Shown piece by piece: positions 42,716 to 52,045 of a stretch of 64,000 bases of DNA (the first letter of the stretch is position 1; each line of letters opens with the position of its first letter). The notes under the pieces were generated by a model. The model searched no databases. It saw nothing but the letters and a program-made list of their open reading frames with translations, and was not told the origin of the DNA. This DNA is from Spiribacter salilacus (GTDB taxonomy: Bacteria > Pseudomonadota > Gammaproteobacteria > Nitrococcales > Nitrococcaceae): contig NZ_WJPP01000005.1 in assembly GCF_009649225.1 (NCBI RefSeq), forward strand, positions 10,001 through 74,000. The letters are read 5' to 3'. The position numbers and the translations under genes are program-made.

Positions 42716-45430
42716 ATGACCATTCGCAATCTCAACGCCATCTTTAAACCCAAATCCATTGCGGTTATCGGGGTCAGCCGCCGACAGGGATCTGTGGGCG
42801 CAGTGCTAGCCCGTAATCTTTTTCATGGCGGCTTTGGCGGCCCGGTCATGCCGGTTAACCCCAAGCATGAATCCATCGAGGGCGTTTTATGTTATCCCGA
42901 TGTCAGCGCCCTGCCGATCACGCCTGATTTAGCGGTCATTTGCACGCCGCCTGATACGGTGCCGGGCTTGGTTAAAGAGCTTGCCGAGCGCGGCACCCGT
43001 GGTGTTATCGTGATTACTGCCGGCTTTGGCGAGGGTAATAATGAAACTGGCATGGCATTGCGTGATCAGATGCTTGCAGCGGCCAAGCCGCACCTCACGC
43101 GCATTATCGGCCCCAACTGTTTGGGCGTATTGGTGCCCGGTATTGGGCTTAATGCCAGTTTTGCGCATATCTCACCACCCAAGGGCCATATCGCCTTTGC
43201 CACGCAATCGGGCGCGGTGGTTACCTCGGTGCTCGACTGGGCGCAGCGCCGCAAAATTGGTTTTTCCCATTTAATTTCGTTGGGCAGCATGGCCGATGTC
43301 GACTTTGGCGACACCATTGATTATTTGGCCAATGATCAGCACACCCGCGCCATTCTGTTGTACATGGAATCGGTAACCGACGCGCGCAAGTTTATGTCGG
43401 CCGCCCGGGCGGCAGCCCGTATGAAACCCGTTATCGTGGTTAAAGCTGGCCGACATGCGGCCAGTGCTCAGGCGGCAGCGTCGCATACCGGTGCGCTTGC
43501 CGGTTCTGATGCGGTTTATGACGTGGCATTTCGCCGGGCCGGTATGCTGCGGGTAGATACCCTGGGCGAGCTATTTGATGCGGTAGAAACACTGTCATCC
43601 GCCGAACTACCGCAAGGCGATGCCCTTACCATTTTAACCAATGGCGGCGGCATTGGCGTGCTAGCGGCCGATACCCTCATTGCCCAAGGCGGCGAACTGG
43701 CGGATTTGCCAGAGTCGGTTGTTGAGGCGCTCAATGCTGTGCTGCCGCCAACTTGGTCGCATGGCAATCCAGTCGATATCATTGGCGATGCTTCTGGCAA
43801 ACGCTATGCCGATGCGTTGCGCGTATTAACCGAGCAGCATGAAAGCGATGCCATCTTGGTGCTTAACTGCCCCACCGCAGTTGCCGACAGTATGGAAGCC
43901 GCCGAGGCCGTCATTGCTGAGAAAAATCGCCCCGGCAAACCCGGCATACCCCGACCCGCATTGTTTACCTCTTGGGTTGGGCAATATACCGCTGAGGCCG
44001 CCCGTCGGCGCTTTAGCGAGGCGCATGTACCCACCTACAGCACGCCAGAGGGCGCGGTGCGGGCGTTTATGCACATGGTTGAATACAAGCGTAACCAGGC
44101 CCAGTTACTTGAAACACCCCCTTCGGTACCCGAGGTGTTTACGCCAGATTATGCAGCCGCCAGGGACTTAATTGACCAAGCCAGCGCCGACGGAAGAGAA
44201 ATTCTCTCAGAACCTGAGGCCAAGCAATTACTGGCGGCGTATGGGGTAGAGATTGTGCCAACTGAAGTAGCGGCTGACCCTGAGGCCGCGGCACAAGCCG
44301 CAGAGCGACTCGGCTTTCCTGCGGCCATTAAAATTCTCTCCCGCGATATCACCCATAAAAGTGACGTTGGCGGCGTGGTGCTCGATTTAGAAAACGCCGA
44401 GGCGGTCAAGCAAGCCGCAGAGGCCATGCAGCGCCGCGTTACAGAAACTTACCCTGATGCTGCATTACAAGGCTTTAGCGTACAGCCTATGGCCAAACGC
44501 GCCGGCGCTTGGGAGCTGATTGTGGGTGTTACTGATGATGCCCAGTTTGGGCCCGTTGTGTTATTCGGCCAGGGCGGCACGGCCGTAGAGGTGATTCGCG
44601 ATCAGGCCCTCGGTCTGCCGCCGCTTAATCTTAAACTGGCCCACGAGATGATGCGCCAAACCCGTATTTACCGGCAGCTCAAAGGCTATCGCTCTCAAGC
44701 CCCCGCTGATTTGGATATGATTGCGTTAACGTTGACCCGCATCGCGCAAATTGCCACAGACTTCTCAGAGGTCAAAGAACTCGATATTAACCCGCTTTTA
44801 GCATCCGATAGCGGCGTGGTAGCGCTAGATGCACGAGTGCGCATTGGTGAAAACGGAATGGGTACCCGGCGCTTAGCAATCCGCCCCTATCCGCGAGAGC
44901 TTGAGCGCACTATTACCGCAGAAAATGGCGAGGATTATTTGCTAAGACCCATTCTGCCCGAGGATGAGCCTGCGCTGCACCGCGCTTTTGCCCACTTAAC
45001 GCCTGAGCAAATACGCCTGCGCTTTTTTGCCCCCATGAAGCACCTAAGCCACATGGCGGCGGCCCGATTTACGCAAATTGATTACGACCGAGAGATGGCT
45101 TTTATTATCACAGTACCGGGTGTGCCTGGCAAAGCAGAGCTCTACGGCGCGGTGCATCTGAATTCCGACCCCGATGGAGAGGAAGCGGAATACTCCATTA
45201 TTGTTCGTCACGATCTGACCCGCTTGGGCTTAGGGCGAATTTTAATGGAACAAGTCATTGAATATGCCAAGCAGCGGGGTATTAAGCAGGTCATCGGCGA
45301 TGTACTGCGTGAAAATCGACCCATGCTGTCGTTATGCAAGCAGCTTGGTTTTAGCCAAAAAACCGATCCAGAGGATCGCGACATCGTGCATGTGCGACTG
45401 CCGCTTAGCGATACTTCAAAATCTCCATAA
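42716..45430 (+). CDS. Pat/YfiQ-type protein lysine acetyltransferase with NDP-forming acyl-CoA synthetase domain
   Basis: A 904-residue fusion. Residues 1-130 form a CoA-binding Rossmann domain (SIAVIGVSRRQGSVG), 150-460 the succinyl-CoA-ligase-like domains (IGPNCLGVL near 133, ATQSGAVVTS near 162, ASHTGALAGSD near 258, whose His is the phosphorylated one in ADP-forming synthetases). Residues 480-710 are the ATP-grasp domain, and the last 170 a GNAT acetyltransferase (RHDLTRLGLGRILME near 845). In Salmonella and E. coli the homologue acetylates and silences acetyl-CoA synthetase. The His is kept here, so synthetase activity is not excluded. It has its own 58-base upstream region and overlaps the convergent DUF156 gene by 26 bases. 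Confidence 0.92.
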   Translation: MTIRNLNAIFKPKSIAVIGVSRRQGSVGAVLARNLFHGGFGGPVMPVNPKHESIEGVLCYPDVSALPITPDLAVICTPPDTVPGLVKELAERGTRGVIVITAGFGEGNNETGMALRDQMLAAAKPHLTRIIGPNCLGVLVPGIGLNASFAHISPPKGHIAFATQSGAVVTSVLDWAQRRKIGFSHLISLGSMADVDFGDTIDYLANDQHTRAILLYMESVTDARKFMSAARAAARMKPVIVVKAGRHAASAQAAASHTGALAGSDAVYDVAFRRAGMLRVDTLGELFDAVETLSSAELPQGDALTILTNGGGIGVLAADTLIAQGGELADLPESVVEALNAVLPPTWSHGNPVDIIGDASGKRYADALRVLTEQHESDAILVLNCPTAVADSMEAAEAVIAEKNRPGKPGIPRPALFTSWVGQYTAEAARRRFSEAHVPTYSTPEGAVRAFMHMVEYKRNQAQLLETPPSVPEVFTPDYAAARDLIDQASADGREILSEPEAKQLLAAYGVEIVPTEVAADPEAAAQAAERLGFPAAIKILSRDITHKSDVGGVVLDLENAEAVKQAAEAMQRRVTETYPDAALQGFSVQPMAKRAGAWELIVGVTDDAQFGPVVLFGQGGTAVEVIRDQALGLPPLNLKLAHEMMRQTRIYRQLKGYRSQAPADLDMIALTLTRIAQIATDFSEVKELDINPLLASDSGVVALDARVRIGENGMGTRRLAIRPYPRELERTITAENGEDYLLRPILPEDEPALHRAFAHLTPEQIRLRFFAPMKHLSHMAAARFTQIDYDREMAFIITVPGVPGKAELYGAVHLNSDPDGEEAEYSIIVRHDLTRLGLGRILMEQVIEYAKQRGIKQVIGDVLRENRPMLSLCKQLGFSQKTDPEDRDIVHVRLPLSDTSKSP

Positions 45431-45701
45431 GCTCATCTACCATCTCATCGGCATCACCGCGTGACTGAGCACTGGTCACGTGGTGGTGTAGGTGACTACG
45501 CAACACGGCATCGCCCACTTTTGCCACTGCACCATCCACCGCCTTAAGCTGACGCAGCACATCGACACAGTAAATATCCTCACGCTCAAGCATGCGCAAA
45601 ATCCCCTCGACATGACCGCGAATGGAGATGAGCCGTTGACGGGCGGCCTCGCGGACTTTGGGGTCAAGCGCTAGCTGGCAATGGGCGTCGAGTTCGCTCA
45701 T
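45405..45701 (-). CDS. DUF156 (CsoR/RcnR/FrmR) metal-sensing repressor
   Basis: An all-helical repressor of 98 residues. The family pattern is clear: [19 protein letters not shown], then [32 protein letters not shown]. The sensing Cys (CsoR Cys36) is in YCVDV, and the His of the second helix (His61) is in RSHLHHHV. The third ligand, Cys65 in copper-sensing CsoR, is His here, giving Cys-His-His as in nickel/cobalt RcnR or FrmR. Yet the gene is in the copA operon: it starts within the last 38 bases of copA with GGAGAA before the ATG. A G/C-tract palindrome in the copA promoter is a plausible autoregulatory site. It converges with the Pat gene. Confidence 0.9.
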   Translation of the reverse strand: MSELDAHCQLALDPKVREAARQRLISIRGHVEGILRMLEREDIYCVDVLRQLKAVDGAVAKVGDAVLRSHLHHHVTSAQSRGDADEMVDELMEILKYR

Positions 45702-48150
45702 CGGTGGGTTCTCCGGTAGATGGGTGAGGCGTAAAGCGCCGCAGCCGCAGTGAATTGGTTAACACAAACAAACTTGAAACACTCATGGCAGCCGAGGCTG
45801 CCATTGGGTTGAGCAACCACCCGGTTAGCGGAAATAACAAGCCCGCCGCAACCGGAATTAATGCCACATTATAGCCATAGGCCCACACAAAATTACCCCG
45901 AATCACGCGATGGGTTTTTCTAGCCAAATCAATGGCATCACGCAATGCGTACAAATCTGCGCGCATGAGCACGGCATCCGCCGCTTCAATGGCCACATCG
46001 GTACCGCTGCCAATGGCAACACCTACATCGGCACGCGCCAGTGCGGGGGCATCATTAATGCCATCGCCAACAAAAATCACACGGCGCCCCTCGGCCTGCA
46101 GCCTTTCAACTTCAGTGGCCTTACCGTCGGGCAGCACACCCGCCAGCACCTCATCAATCCCTAGGCTGCGTGCCACGGCATTGGCCGTTGCCGCTTGATC
46201 ACCCGTTACCATGGCCACGCTGAGGCCGCGCTTTTTGAGCGCCGCCACAACCGCCGCACTTTCTGGGCGAGCGGGGTCGGCCACCGCAGCCAAACCAATT
46301 AATGCGCCATCAACTGCCACATAAATGGTGGTGCGCGCCTGGTCCGCCAAGCGTTGAGCGGTATCCGCCACGGGCGTCACATCAATGCCCAGCTTTTCCA
46401 TGTAATGCGCCGCGCCCACTTGCACCATTTGCCCATCTACTTTGGCGTGCACGCCAAAGCCAACTTCTGCGGCAAAGTCGCTTACAGCGGGCAAGGCAAT
46501 ATCGCGAGCGCGGGCGGCCTCAACAACCGCCGTACCAATGGGGTGTTCACTGTGGTTTTCCACCGCTGCCAGCAGGGCAAGCAGACCCGCCTCATTGCCG
46601 TTTAATGCCTCAAGGTCCGTAAGCTGGGGGCGCCCGATTGTGAGCGTGCCGGTTTTATCCAACACCACGGTGTCAGCCCGTGCCAGCGCTTCTAACGCCG
46701 CGCCGCGGCGCATGAGCATGCCATTTTCAGCGCCCTTGCCAGTGGCCACCATCACCGCGGTGGGCGTGGCCAGCCCCATCGCACAAGGGCAGGCAATGAG
46801 CAGCACGCTTACCGAGGCCACAAAAGCATAAGACAGAACCGGGTCAGGACCCACGCTCAGCCATGTGACCGCGGTTAGCGTGGCAATTACCAGCACAATC
46901 GGCACAAAAACACCGGCAATTCGGTCAGCTAATTGCTGAATCGGCGGTTTTTCGGCCTGCGCACGCTCAACCAAATCGATAATTTGAGCAAGCACCGTGT
47001 CTTTGCCCACCCGAACAACCCGAAAAGTGATTGAGCCCTGGCCATTCACCGTACCGGCAATTACCTCGTCTCCTTCACCCTTAGATACCGGCACCGGCTC
47101 ACCCGAGATCATAGACTCATCAATGCGTGACTGTCCCTCAATCACCTCACCATCAACCGGGATTCGTTCTCCAGGGCGCACTAATACCTGATCACCGGCT
47201 TGCACGGCATCAATATCGACTTCGGTGTAGTCACCATCACGCCAAACCCGCGCGGTTGGCGTCTGCAAACTGAGCAGACGTCGAATAGCCTCTGAGGTAC
47301 GGCCGCGGGCAATTTGCTCTAAATAGCGCCCCACCAAGATGAGCGTAATGATAACGCCAGCGGCCTCAAAGTAGCTCAATGCCGTACCGGCGGGAAACAA
47401 CCCTGGCACGCTCAAGGCAAGCAGAGAATAAACATACGCCGCACCGGCACCGATCATTACTAGGCTACTCATGGCGGGCGCAAAATGGCTGAGCTCCTTG
47501 TAGCCGCGAATAAAAAAGTCGCGGCCAGCCCAAAACACCACCGGTGTGGCCAATAGCCACTCCACCGCTATCCAAGCACGCTCGGGCATCCACTGATGGA
47601 AAAAATCATGCCCACCAGGTAAGTGGCGCCCCATCGCAATAATCACCAGCGGAATGGTAAAGGCCGCAGCAATCAGCACTTGGCGGCGTAATCCCGCAGC
47701 CGCATCTACCGGCGCATCCACTTCAGAATCAGTTACCCCATAACCGGCTGCTTCGATGGCGGCCACGGCCTCGCTGCGACTGACCTCTCGCGGTAAATAG
47801 GTCACCCGGGCATTGCTGGTACCGAGATTAACGCTGGCGTCTAACACCCCCGGCAATGCCAGCAGGGCCTTTTCTACACCGTTGACGCAGCCACCACACG
47901 TTAGCCCCGTGAGCGATAAGCTCAGCACCTCAGTGCCTGCCGGATAGCCTGCCTCCTCTAACGCCTGAACCGCCGCCGCAATCACCTCGCGGCGCTCGGC
48001 ATCGGGAGCGATAGTCAGGGTGGCTCGGCCCGTTGCCAGATTAATATCAGCCTGAGTAACTTGCGGCACGGCAAGCAGCGCTTGTTCGGCGCGGCGAACG
48101 CATCCGCCGCAAGTCATTCCCGTAATTTCGAGTTCAATTTCTTTATTCAT
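45664..48150 (-). CDS. copA: Copper-exporting P1B-type ATPase
   Basis: CopA, 828 residues, pumps Cu(I) out of the cytosol. Two N-terminal heavy-metal domains carry [12 protein letters not shown] near residue 12 and [12 protein letters not shown] near 80. Eight membrane helices follow, with [11 protein letters not shown] near 460 in helix 6. Catalytic motifs are SGEPVPV near 370 (actuator), [11 protein letters not shown] near 505 (phosphorylated Asp) and [16 protein letters not shown] near 705. I chose the ATG at 48150; the frame to 48198 would cross the -35/-10 region. The predicted promoter ends only about six bases before this ATG (see 48157). The metal-sensing repressor gene lies at its 3' end. 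Distinct from CcoI at 30437. Confidence 0.97.
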   Translation of the reverse strand: MNKEIELEITGMTCGGCVRRAEQALLAVPQVTQADINLATGRATLTIAPDAERREVIAAAVQALEEAGYPAGTEVLSLSLTGLTCGGCVNGVEKALLALPGVLDASVNLGTSNARVTYLPREVSRSEAVAAIEAAGYGVTDSEVDAPVDAAAGLRRQVLIAAAFTIPLVIIAMGRHLPGGHDFFHQWMPERAWIAVEWLLATPVVFWAGRDFFIRGYKELSHFAPAMSSLVMIGAGAAYVYSLLALSVPGLFPAGTALSYFEAAGVIITLILVGRYLEQIARGRTSEAIRRLLSLQTPTARVWRDGDYTEVDIDAVQAGDQVLVRPGERIPVDGEVIEGQSRIDESMISGEPVPVSKGEGDEVIAGTVNGQGSITFRVVRVGKDTVLAQIIDLVERAQAEKPPIQQLADRIAGVFVPIVLVIATLTAVTWLSVGPDPVLSYAFVASVSVLLIACPCAMGLATPTAVMVATGKGAENGMLMRRGAALEALARADTVVLDKTGTLTIGRPQLTDLEALNGNEAGLLALLAAVENHSEHPIGTAVVEAARARDIALPAVSDFAAEVGFGVHAKVDGQMVQVGAAHYMEKLGIDVTPVADTAQRLADQARTTIYVAVDGALIGLAAVADPARPESAAVVAALKKRGLSVAMVTGDQAATANAVARSLGIDEVLAGVLPDGKATEVERLQAEGRRVIFVGDGINDAPALARADVGVAIGSGTDVAIEAADAVLMRADLYALRDAIDLARKTHRVIRGNFVWAYGYNVALIPVAAGLLFPLTGWLLNPMAASAAMSVSSLFVLTNSLRLRRFTPHPSTGEPTDERTRRPLPASA

Positions 48151-48156
48151 GATTCG

Positions 48157-48186
48157 ACTATACCCCTCCCCCGGAGGGGGGGTCAA
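48157..48186 (-). promoter_or_regulatory. copA promoter with G/C-tract operator in the spacer
   Basis: On the minus strand TTGACC (48186-48181) and TATAGT (48162-48157) stand 18 bases apart, a strong sigma-70 promoter. The spacer contains the inverted repeat CCCCTCC-GGG-GGAGGGG (48179-48163). Such A/T-flanked C-tract/G-tract sites are bound by DUF156 repressors; a CueR-like activator also uses promoters beginning TTGACC with an internal repeat. The transcription start would fall at or within a base or two of the copA ATG. Confidence 0.65.
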
Positions 48187-48196
48187 AGTGGCAGGC

Positions 48197-48222
48197 AAAA
48201 AAAAGGGGCCCGAAGGCCCCTT
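48197..48222 (-). terminator. Rho-independent terminator of the glycerol operon
   Basis: Read on the minus strand: AAGGGGCC, loop TTCG, GGCCCCTT followed by six more T. An 8-base-pair stem with a stable tetraloop and T-tract lies 16 bases after the glpV stop (48238). It ends the glp transcript just before the copA promoter. Confidence 0.92.
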
Positions 48223-48237
48223 GGGTTAGGTCATCGC

Positions 48238-49977
48238 TTAGCGCTGACCGGCTGACATCCACTCTTCCATCATTTCGTCATAAGGCATCGTGGTGCCCTG
48301 TGGCATCTCATTTTCCAAACGCGCCTTAGGCGAACCTGGCTGACTCAGCCAGTACTCCGGATCACGCTCGTCGTTGAGCACCGGTGCATAGGTGTCAAAC
48401 ACATCAGCACGGGCCAGACGCTCCATCGTCCGATCGATTGCCGCGGCCAGGTTATCCAGGCCTTCCTTCGGCGTTACCTCACGACTCATGACCGGCGCCA
48501 GGTTCTGCCACCACAAGGGGGCCAAACGTGGGTAGTCCGGTACGTTCGTGCTGGATGGTGTCCACCAGCTCTCGTTCGGGCTGCGATAGAACTCCACCAA
48601 GCCAGCCAGCTTCGGTGCCATTTCCGTCATTTGATCGGAGAAGATGTCCGACTCACGAATTGGCGTTAGACCGGCAATGGTCTTCTCCAAAGAGGTGGTC
48701 TTGGCCACGGTGAACTGCGCAAACAGCCATGCCGCGGTGCGACGATCTTCAGGCGTAGACTCAAAGAAGGTCCAGGAACCCACGTCCTGATAACCAACTT
48801 TCATGCCATCTTCCCAGTAAGGACCGACGGGTGATGGCGCCATCCGCCATAGCGGGTTGCCCTCATCATCCGTTACCGCAACGCTTGGGTCGACCATGTC
48901 GGCAGTAAAGGCGGTGTACCAGAAGATCTGCTGAGCAATGTTGCCCTCAGCAGGTACTGGGCCGGCTTCACCAAAGGTCATGCCCGCTGCCTCTGGCGGT
49001 GCATAGGCTTCAAGCCAATCCACAGCCTTGGTCATGGCAAACACGGACGCTGGCGAGTTGGTTGCACCACCGCGGGAAACACTAGCACCCACTGGGTTGC
49101 TGTTTTCATCTACGCGAATGCCCCAGTCATCAACCGGATTACCGAATGGCACGCCGGGGCTACCCATACCCGCCATGGAGAGCCAGGAGTCATGGAAGCG
49201 CCAACCTAAGGAAGGATCACGACGGCCATAGTCCATGTGGCCATAAACACGCTCACCATCAATTTCCTGAACATGGTCTGTGAAGAACTCAGCGATTTCC
49301 TCGTAGGCCGTCCAGTTGGTAGGCACGCCCAGCTCGTAGCCGTAAAGCTCCTCAAACTGTGCCATCAGGTCTGGATCGGTGAACCAGTCCAAACGGAACC
49401 AATAGAGGTTGGCAAACTGCTGTGCAGGCAACTGATAAACGCTGCCATCAGGGCCTGTGGTGTACTGAAGACCAATAAAGTCGTCCAGATCAAGTGTTGG
49501 CAGGGTGTAATCTGCCCACTCATTTTCCATGGCTTCTGACAGGTTAACGGTAACGCCATAACGAATATGCGTACCAATGGCATCAGAGTCGTTAATGAAA
49601 CCGTCGTAAATATTACGACCTGACTGCATCTGGGTTTGCATGGTATCAACCACATCACCTTCGCCGATGATGTTATGGGTGATATCAATTCCCGTCAGCT
49701 CGCTAAAGGCTTCTGCCAGCACATCACGCTCATAAACGTGAGTCGTCAGGCCTTCTGCAACCGTATTAATCTCCATGCCACGAAATGGTTCGGCCGCTTC
49801 GGCAAACCATTCTAGCTCTGCAATTTTCTCCTCACGGGTCAGCGTGGAGTTAACGAATACCTCGTCAACCAAACGCTCGATGACCGCGTCTGTATCATGA
49901 TTATCTGCCAGCAACAGACCGGGCGTGAGCAAAAGCCCCCCTGCCAGCGCTGACCATAGTGCTTTATTACTTTTCAT
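48238..49977 (-). CDS. glpV: Glycerol ABC transporter substrate-binding protein
   Basis: A periplasmic solute-binding protein of 579 residues, long for the class but typical of the GlpV family. The signal peptide covers about residues 1-24 (ending LLLA). The mature protein is acidic. Recognisable stretches are MEINTVAEGLTTHVYERDVLAEAF near 65, DYGRRDPSLGWRFHDSW near 245 and YQDVGSWTFFEST near 405. In Rhizobium the glpSTPQUV system imports glycerol; the gene order here is the same and glpD and glpK are adjacent, so glycerol is the likely ligand. ATG 49977 has GAGGT four bases upstream, and the frame beyond is not needed. It is the last gene before the terminator at 48197. Confidence 0.93.
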   Translation of the reverse strand: MKSNKALWSALAGGLLLTPGLLLADNHDTDAVIERLVDEVFVNSTLTREEKIAELEWFAEAAEPFRGMEINTVAEGLTTHVYERDVLAEAFSELTGIDITHNIIGEGDVVDTMQTQMQSGRNIYDGFINDSDAIGTHIRYGVTVNLSEAMENEWADYTLPTLDLDDFIGLQYTTGPDGSVYQLPAQQFANLYWFRLDWFTDPDLMAQFEELYGYELGVPTNWTAYEEIAEFFTDHVQEIDGERVYGHMDYGRRDPSLGWRFHDSWLSMAGMGSPGVPFGNPVDDWGIRVDENSNPVGASVSRGGATNSPASVFAMTKAVDWLEAYAPPEAAGMTFGEAGPVPAEGNIAQQIFWYTAFTADMVDPSVAVTDDEGNPLWRMAPSPVGPYWEDGMKVGYQDVGSWTFFESTPEDRRTAAWLFAQFTVAKTTSLEKTIAGLTPIRESDIFSDQMTEMAPKLAGLVEFYRSPNESWWTPSSTNVPDYPRLAPLWWQNLAPVMSREVTPKEGLDNLAAAIDRTMERLARADVFDTYAPVLNDERDPEYWLSQPGSPKARLENEMPQGTTMPYDEMMEEWMSAGQR

Positions 49978-50041
49978 AACTACCTCGTTGCTTTCTAGCA
50001 CGAATTGCAACCCCTAAAAGGGCTCTCTTCCTCACTTCGAC

Positions 50042-50317
50042 TTAACCCCAACGCATTAAAATCGCCATCCAGACGATAGAAACACCCAGAGCCAACCAAA
50101 GACTGATATCGGTAAAGCCAACCACCACCAAATGAATATAGGCAGAGGTGAGTAAACCGATAAAAAAACGATCGCCGCGCGTGGTACTGATCGGCAGAAA
50201 CCCTTTGCGCTCGATGGTGGGAGAAACCACCTCCCAAATCGTCATCCCCAGTAAACCGGTGGCAATGACCCCAAAGAAAAGGGCCGTTGGCAGCGTCCAA
50301 ACCATCCACTCCATCAT
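50042..50317 (-). CDS. glpU: DUF2160 membrane subunit of the glycerol transporter
   Basis: A 91-residue membrane protein with three hydrophobic helices, the DUF2160 family found in glycerol ABC operons as GlpU. The stretch TIWEVVSPTIERKGFLPISTTRGDRFFIGLL between helices 1 and 2 (residues about 25-55) is characteristic. Its role is unproven; it may help assemble or stabilise the permease. AAGGAGG lies seven bases before the ATG at 50317. It sits 13 bases after glpQ and 64 bases before glpV. Confidence 0.9.
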   Translation of the reverse strand: MMEWMVWTLPTALFFGVIATGLLGMTIWEVVSPTIERKGFLPISTTRGDRFFIGLLTSAYIHLVVVGFTDISLWLALGVSIVWMAILMRWG

Positions 50318-50330
50318 GCCAAGGCCTCCT

Positions 50331-51155
50331 TTATGTCCGACCGAGGGCAAAGCCCTTGGCAATGTGATTACGCACGAAATAAACCACCAGCAGGCCAGGC
50401 ACGATCGTTAAAATGCCGGCTGCAGACAGCGTGGCCCAGTCAACCCCAGAAGCCGTAGACGTTCGCGTCATAATCGCGCCAATCGGCTGTGCTTCGGTTG
50501 CCGTGAGTATGCGAGCCAGGAGTAGCTCAACCCACGAGAACATAAATAGGAAAAACAGCGTTACACCAATGCCCGAGCGAATCATTGGAATGAAAATTTT
50601 CACAAAGAACGCCGGGAAGCTATAGCCGTCGATATAAGCCGTTTCGTCCACTTCCTTGGGCACGCTGCTCATAAAGCCTTCCAATATCCAGACGGCCAGC
50701 GGAATGTTGAACAGGCAATGGGCCAGCGCCACCGCAATATGGGTGTCAAACAAACCCACCGAGTAATAGAGCTGAAAGTACGGCAGCAAAAACACCGCCG
50801 GTGGTGCCATCAGGTTGGTGAGTAGCCAAAAGAACAAATGCTTATCGCCAATAAACCGAAACCGGCTAAATGCATACGCGGCTGGCAGCGCCACCAATAT
50901 GCTAATGGTCATATTCATGAACACGTAGGTCAGCGAGTTTACATAGCCCATATACCAAGATGGGTCAGTTAAAATCCGCAAATAAGCATGCAGATTTAAC
51001 GCTTCAGGCCACAGTGAGAATGTGCCCAAGATTTCTTGGTTGGTCTTTAAAGACATATTGAGCAGCCAATAAATGGGCAGCAGCGTAAAGAATAAGTACA
51101 GCGCCAACAGGCTACGCCTTAAGCCGCTGGACTCACGTGAAGCACCGGCACTCAT
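50331..51155 (-). CDS. glpQ: Glycerol ABC transporter permease (second)
   Basis: A MalG-type permease of 274 residues with six membrane helices. The EAA loop that docks the ATPase is EVDETAYIDGYSFPAFFVKIFIP near residue 170-192. FFWLLTNLMAPPAVFLLPYFQLYY near 108 is a typical MalG segment. It overlaps glpP by four bases at its start. Together with GlpP it should form the membrane channel of the glycerol importer. No anomaly seen. Confidence 0.93.
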   Translation of the reverse strand: MSAGASRESSGLRRSLLALYLFFTLLPIYWLLNMSLKTNQEILGTFSLWPEALNLHAYLRILTDPSWYMGYVNSLTYVFMNMTISILVALPAAYAFSRFRFIGDKHLFFWLLTNLMAPPAVFLLPYFQLYYSVGLFDTHIAVALAHCLFNIPLAVWILEGFMSSVPKEVDETAYIDGYSFPAFFVKIFIPMIRSGIGVTLFFLFMFSWVELLLARILTATEAQPIGAIMTRTSTASGVDWATLSAAGILTIVPGLLVVYFVRNHIAKGFALGRT

Positions 51156-52045
51156 TCAGCACCTCCCGCGCCCTGCTGCGCCGCTTTTTCTTTTTGCATA
51201 TTCATAATCGTGACGTAGAACACATAGCTCACCGCCAAAATGATCAGGAAGTAAGTAATTGAGAATGCCGCCGATGGCCCTAGGTCTTGCTGAGCGATTG
51301 CCATAGTGGCCAGTGACTGACTCAAAAATGTGGTGGAGCTACCCGGGCCGCCGCCAGTAAGCACGAATGGCTCAGCGTAAATCATAAACGAGTGCATAAA
51401 GCGCAGAAGGACTGCGATAACCAGCACGTTGGTCAGCTTGGGCAGCTGAATGTAGCGGAATGTGGCCCACTTAGACGCCCGATCGATGCGGGCAGCCTGG
51501 AAGTAGGCTTCTGGAATTGAACGCAGCCCGCTATAGCAAAGCAGCGCTACCAGCGGCGTCCAGTGCCAGATATCCATAATGATGATGGTGACCCAGGCAT
51601 CCACCGCATTGGCGGTAATGTTGTAGTCATACCCCAATTCACGAATGATAAAGCCCGCTAACCCGATGTCACCCCGGGTAAAGATCTGCCACATGCTGCC
51701 CACCACATTCCAGGGCACCAGCAGCGGCATCGTAATTAAGATGAGCACGGCCGAGGCCTGCCAGCCGCGTTTTGGCATTAGCAGTGCAATGCCAATGCCC
51801 AATGGAATTTGAATAGCCAAAATCGTAAAGGAGAAGGCAAACTGCCGCATCAATGCAGCCTGCAGGCGTGAGTTGTTAAGTGTTTCTTCAAACCACTCTG
51901 CACCCACAAAAAACGCCGATCGACCCAAAATATCCTGCAAAGAATAATTCACCACCGTCATTAGCGGGATGACCGCACTAAAGGCCACCAGCACCAGCAC
52001 TGGCAAAACCATTAGCCACGCCCATTGGTATTCACGTTTATCCAT
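51152..52045 (-). CDS. glpP: Glycerol ABC transporter permease (first)
   Basis: A MalF-type permease of 297 residues with six helices. The EAA motif is SIPEAYFQAARIDRASKWATFRYIQLPKL near residue 190. The C-terminal stretch after VLTGGGPGSSTTFLSQSL near 235 is typical of sugar and glycerol permeases. I chose ATG 52045 because AGGAGG lies eight bases upstream. The start lies inside the last bases of glpT, an overlap of eight. Frames further upstream have no ribosome site. Confidence 0.93.
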   Translation of the reverse strand: MDKREYQWAWLMVLPVLVLVAFSAVIPLMTVVNYSLQDILGRSAFFVGAEWFEETLNNSRLQAALMRQFAFSFTILAIQIPLGIGIALLMPKRGWQASAVLILITMPLLVPWNVVGSMWQIFTRGDIGLAGFIIRELGYDYNITANAVDAWVTIIIMDIWHWTPLVALLCYSGLRSIPEAYFQAARIDRASKWATFRYIQLPKLTNVLVIAVLLRFMHSFMIYAEPFVLTGGGPGSSTTFLSQSLATMAIAQQDLGPSAAFSITYFLIILAVSYVFYVTIMNMQKEKAAQQGAGGAE

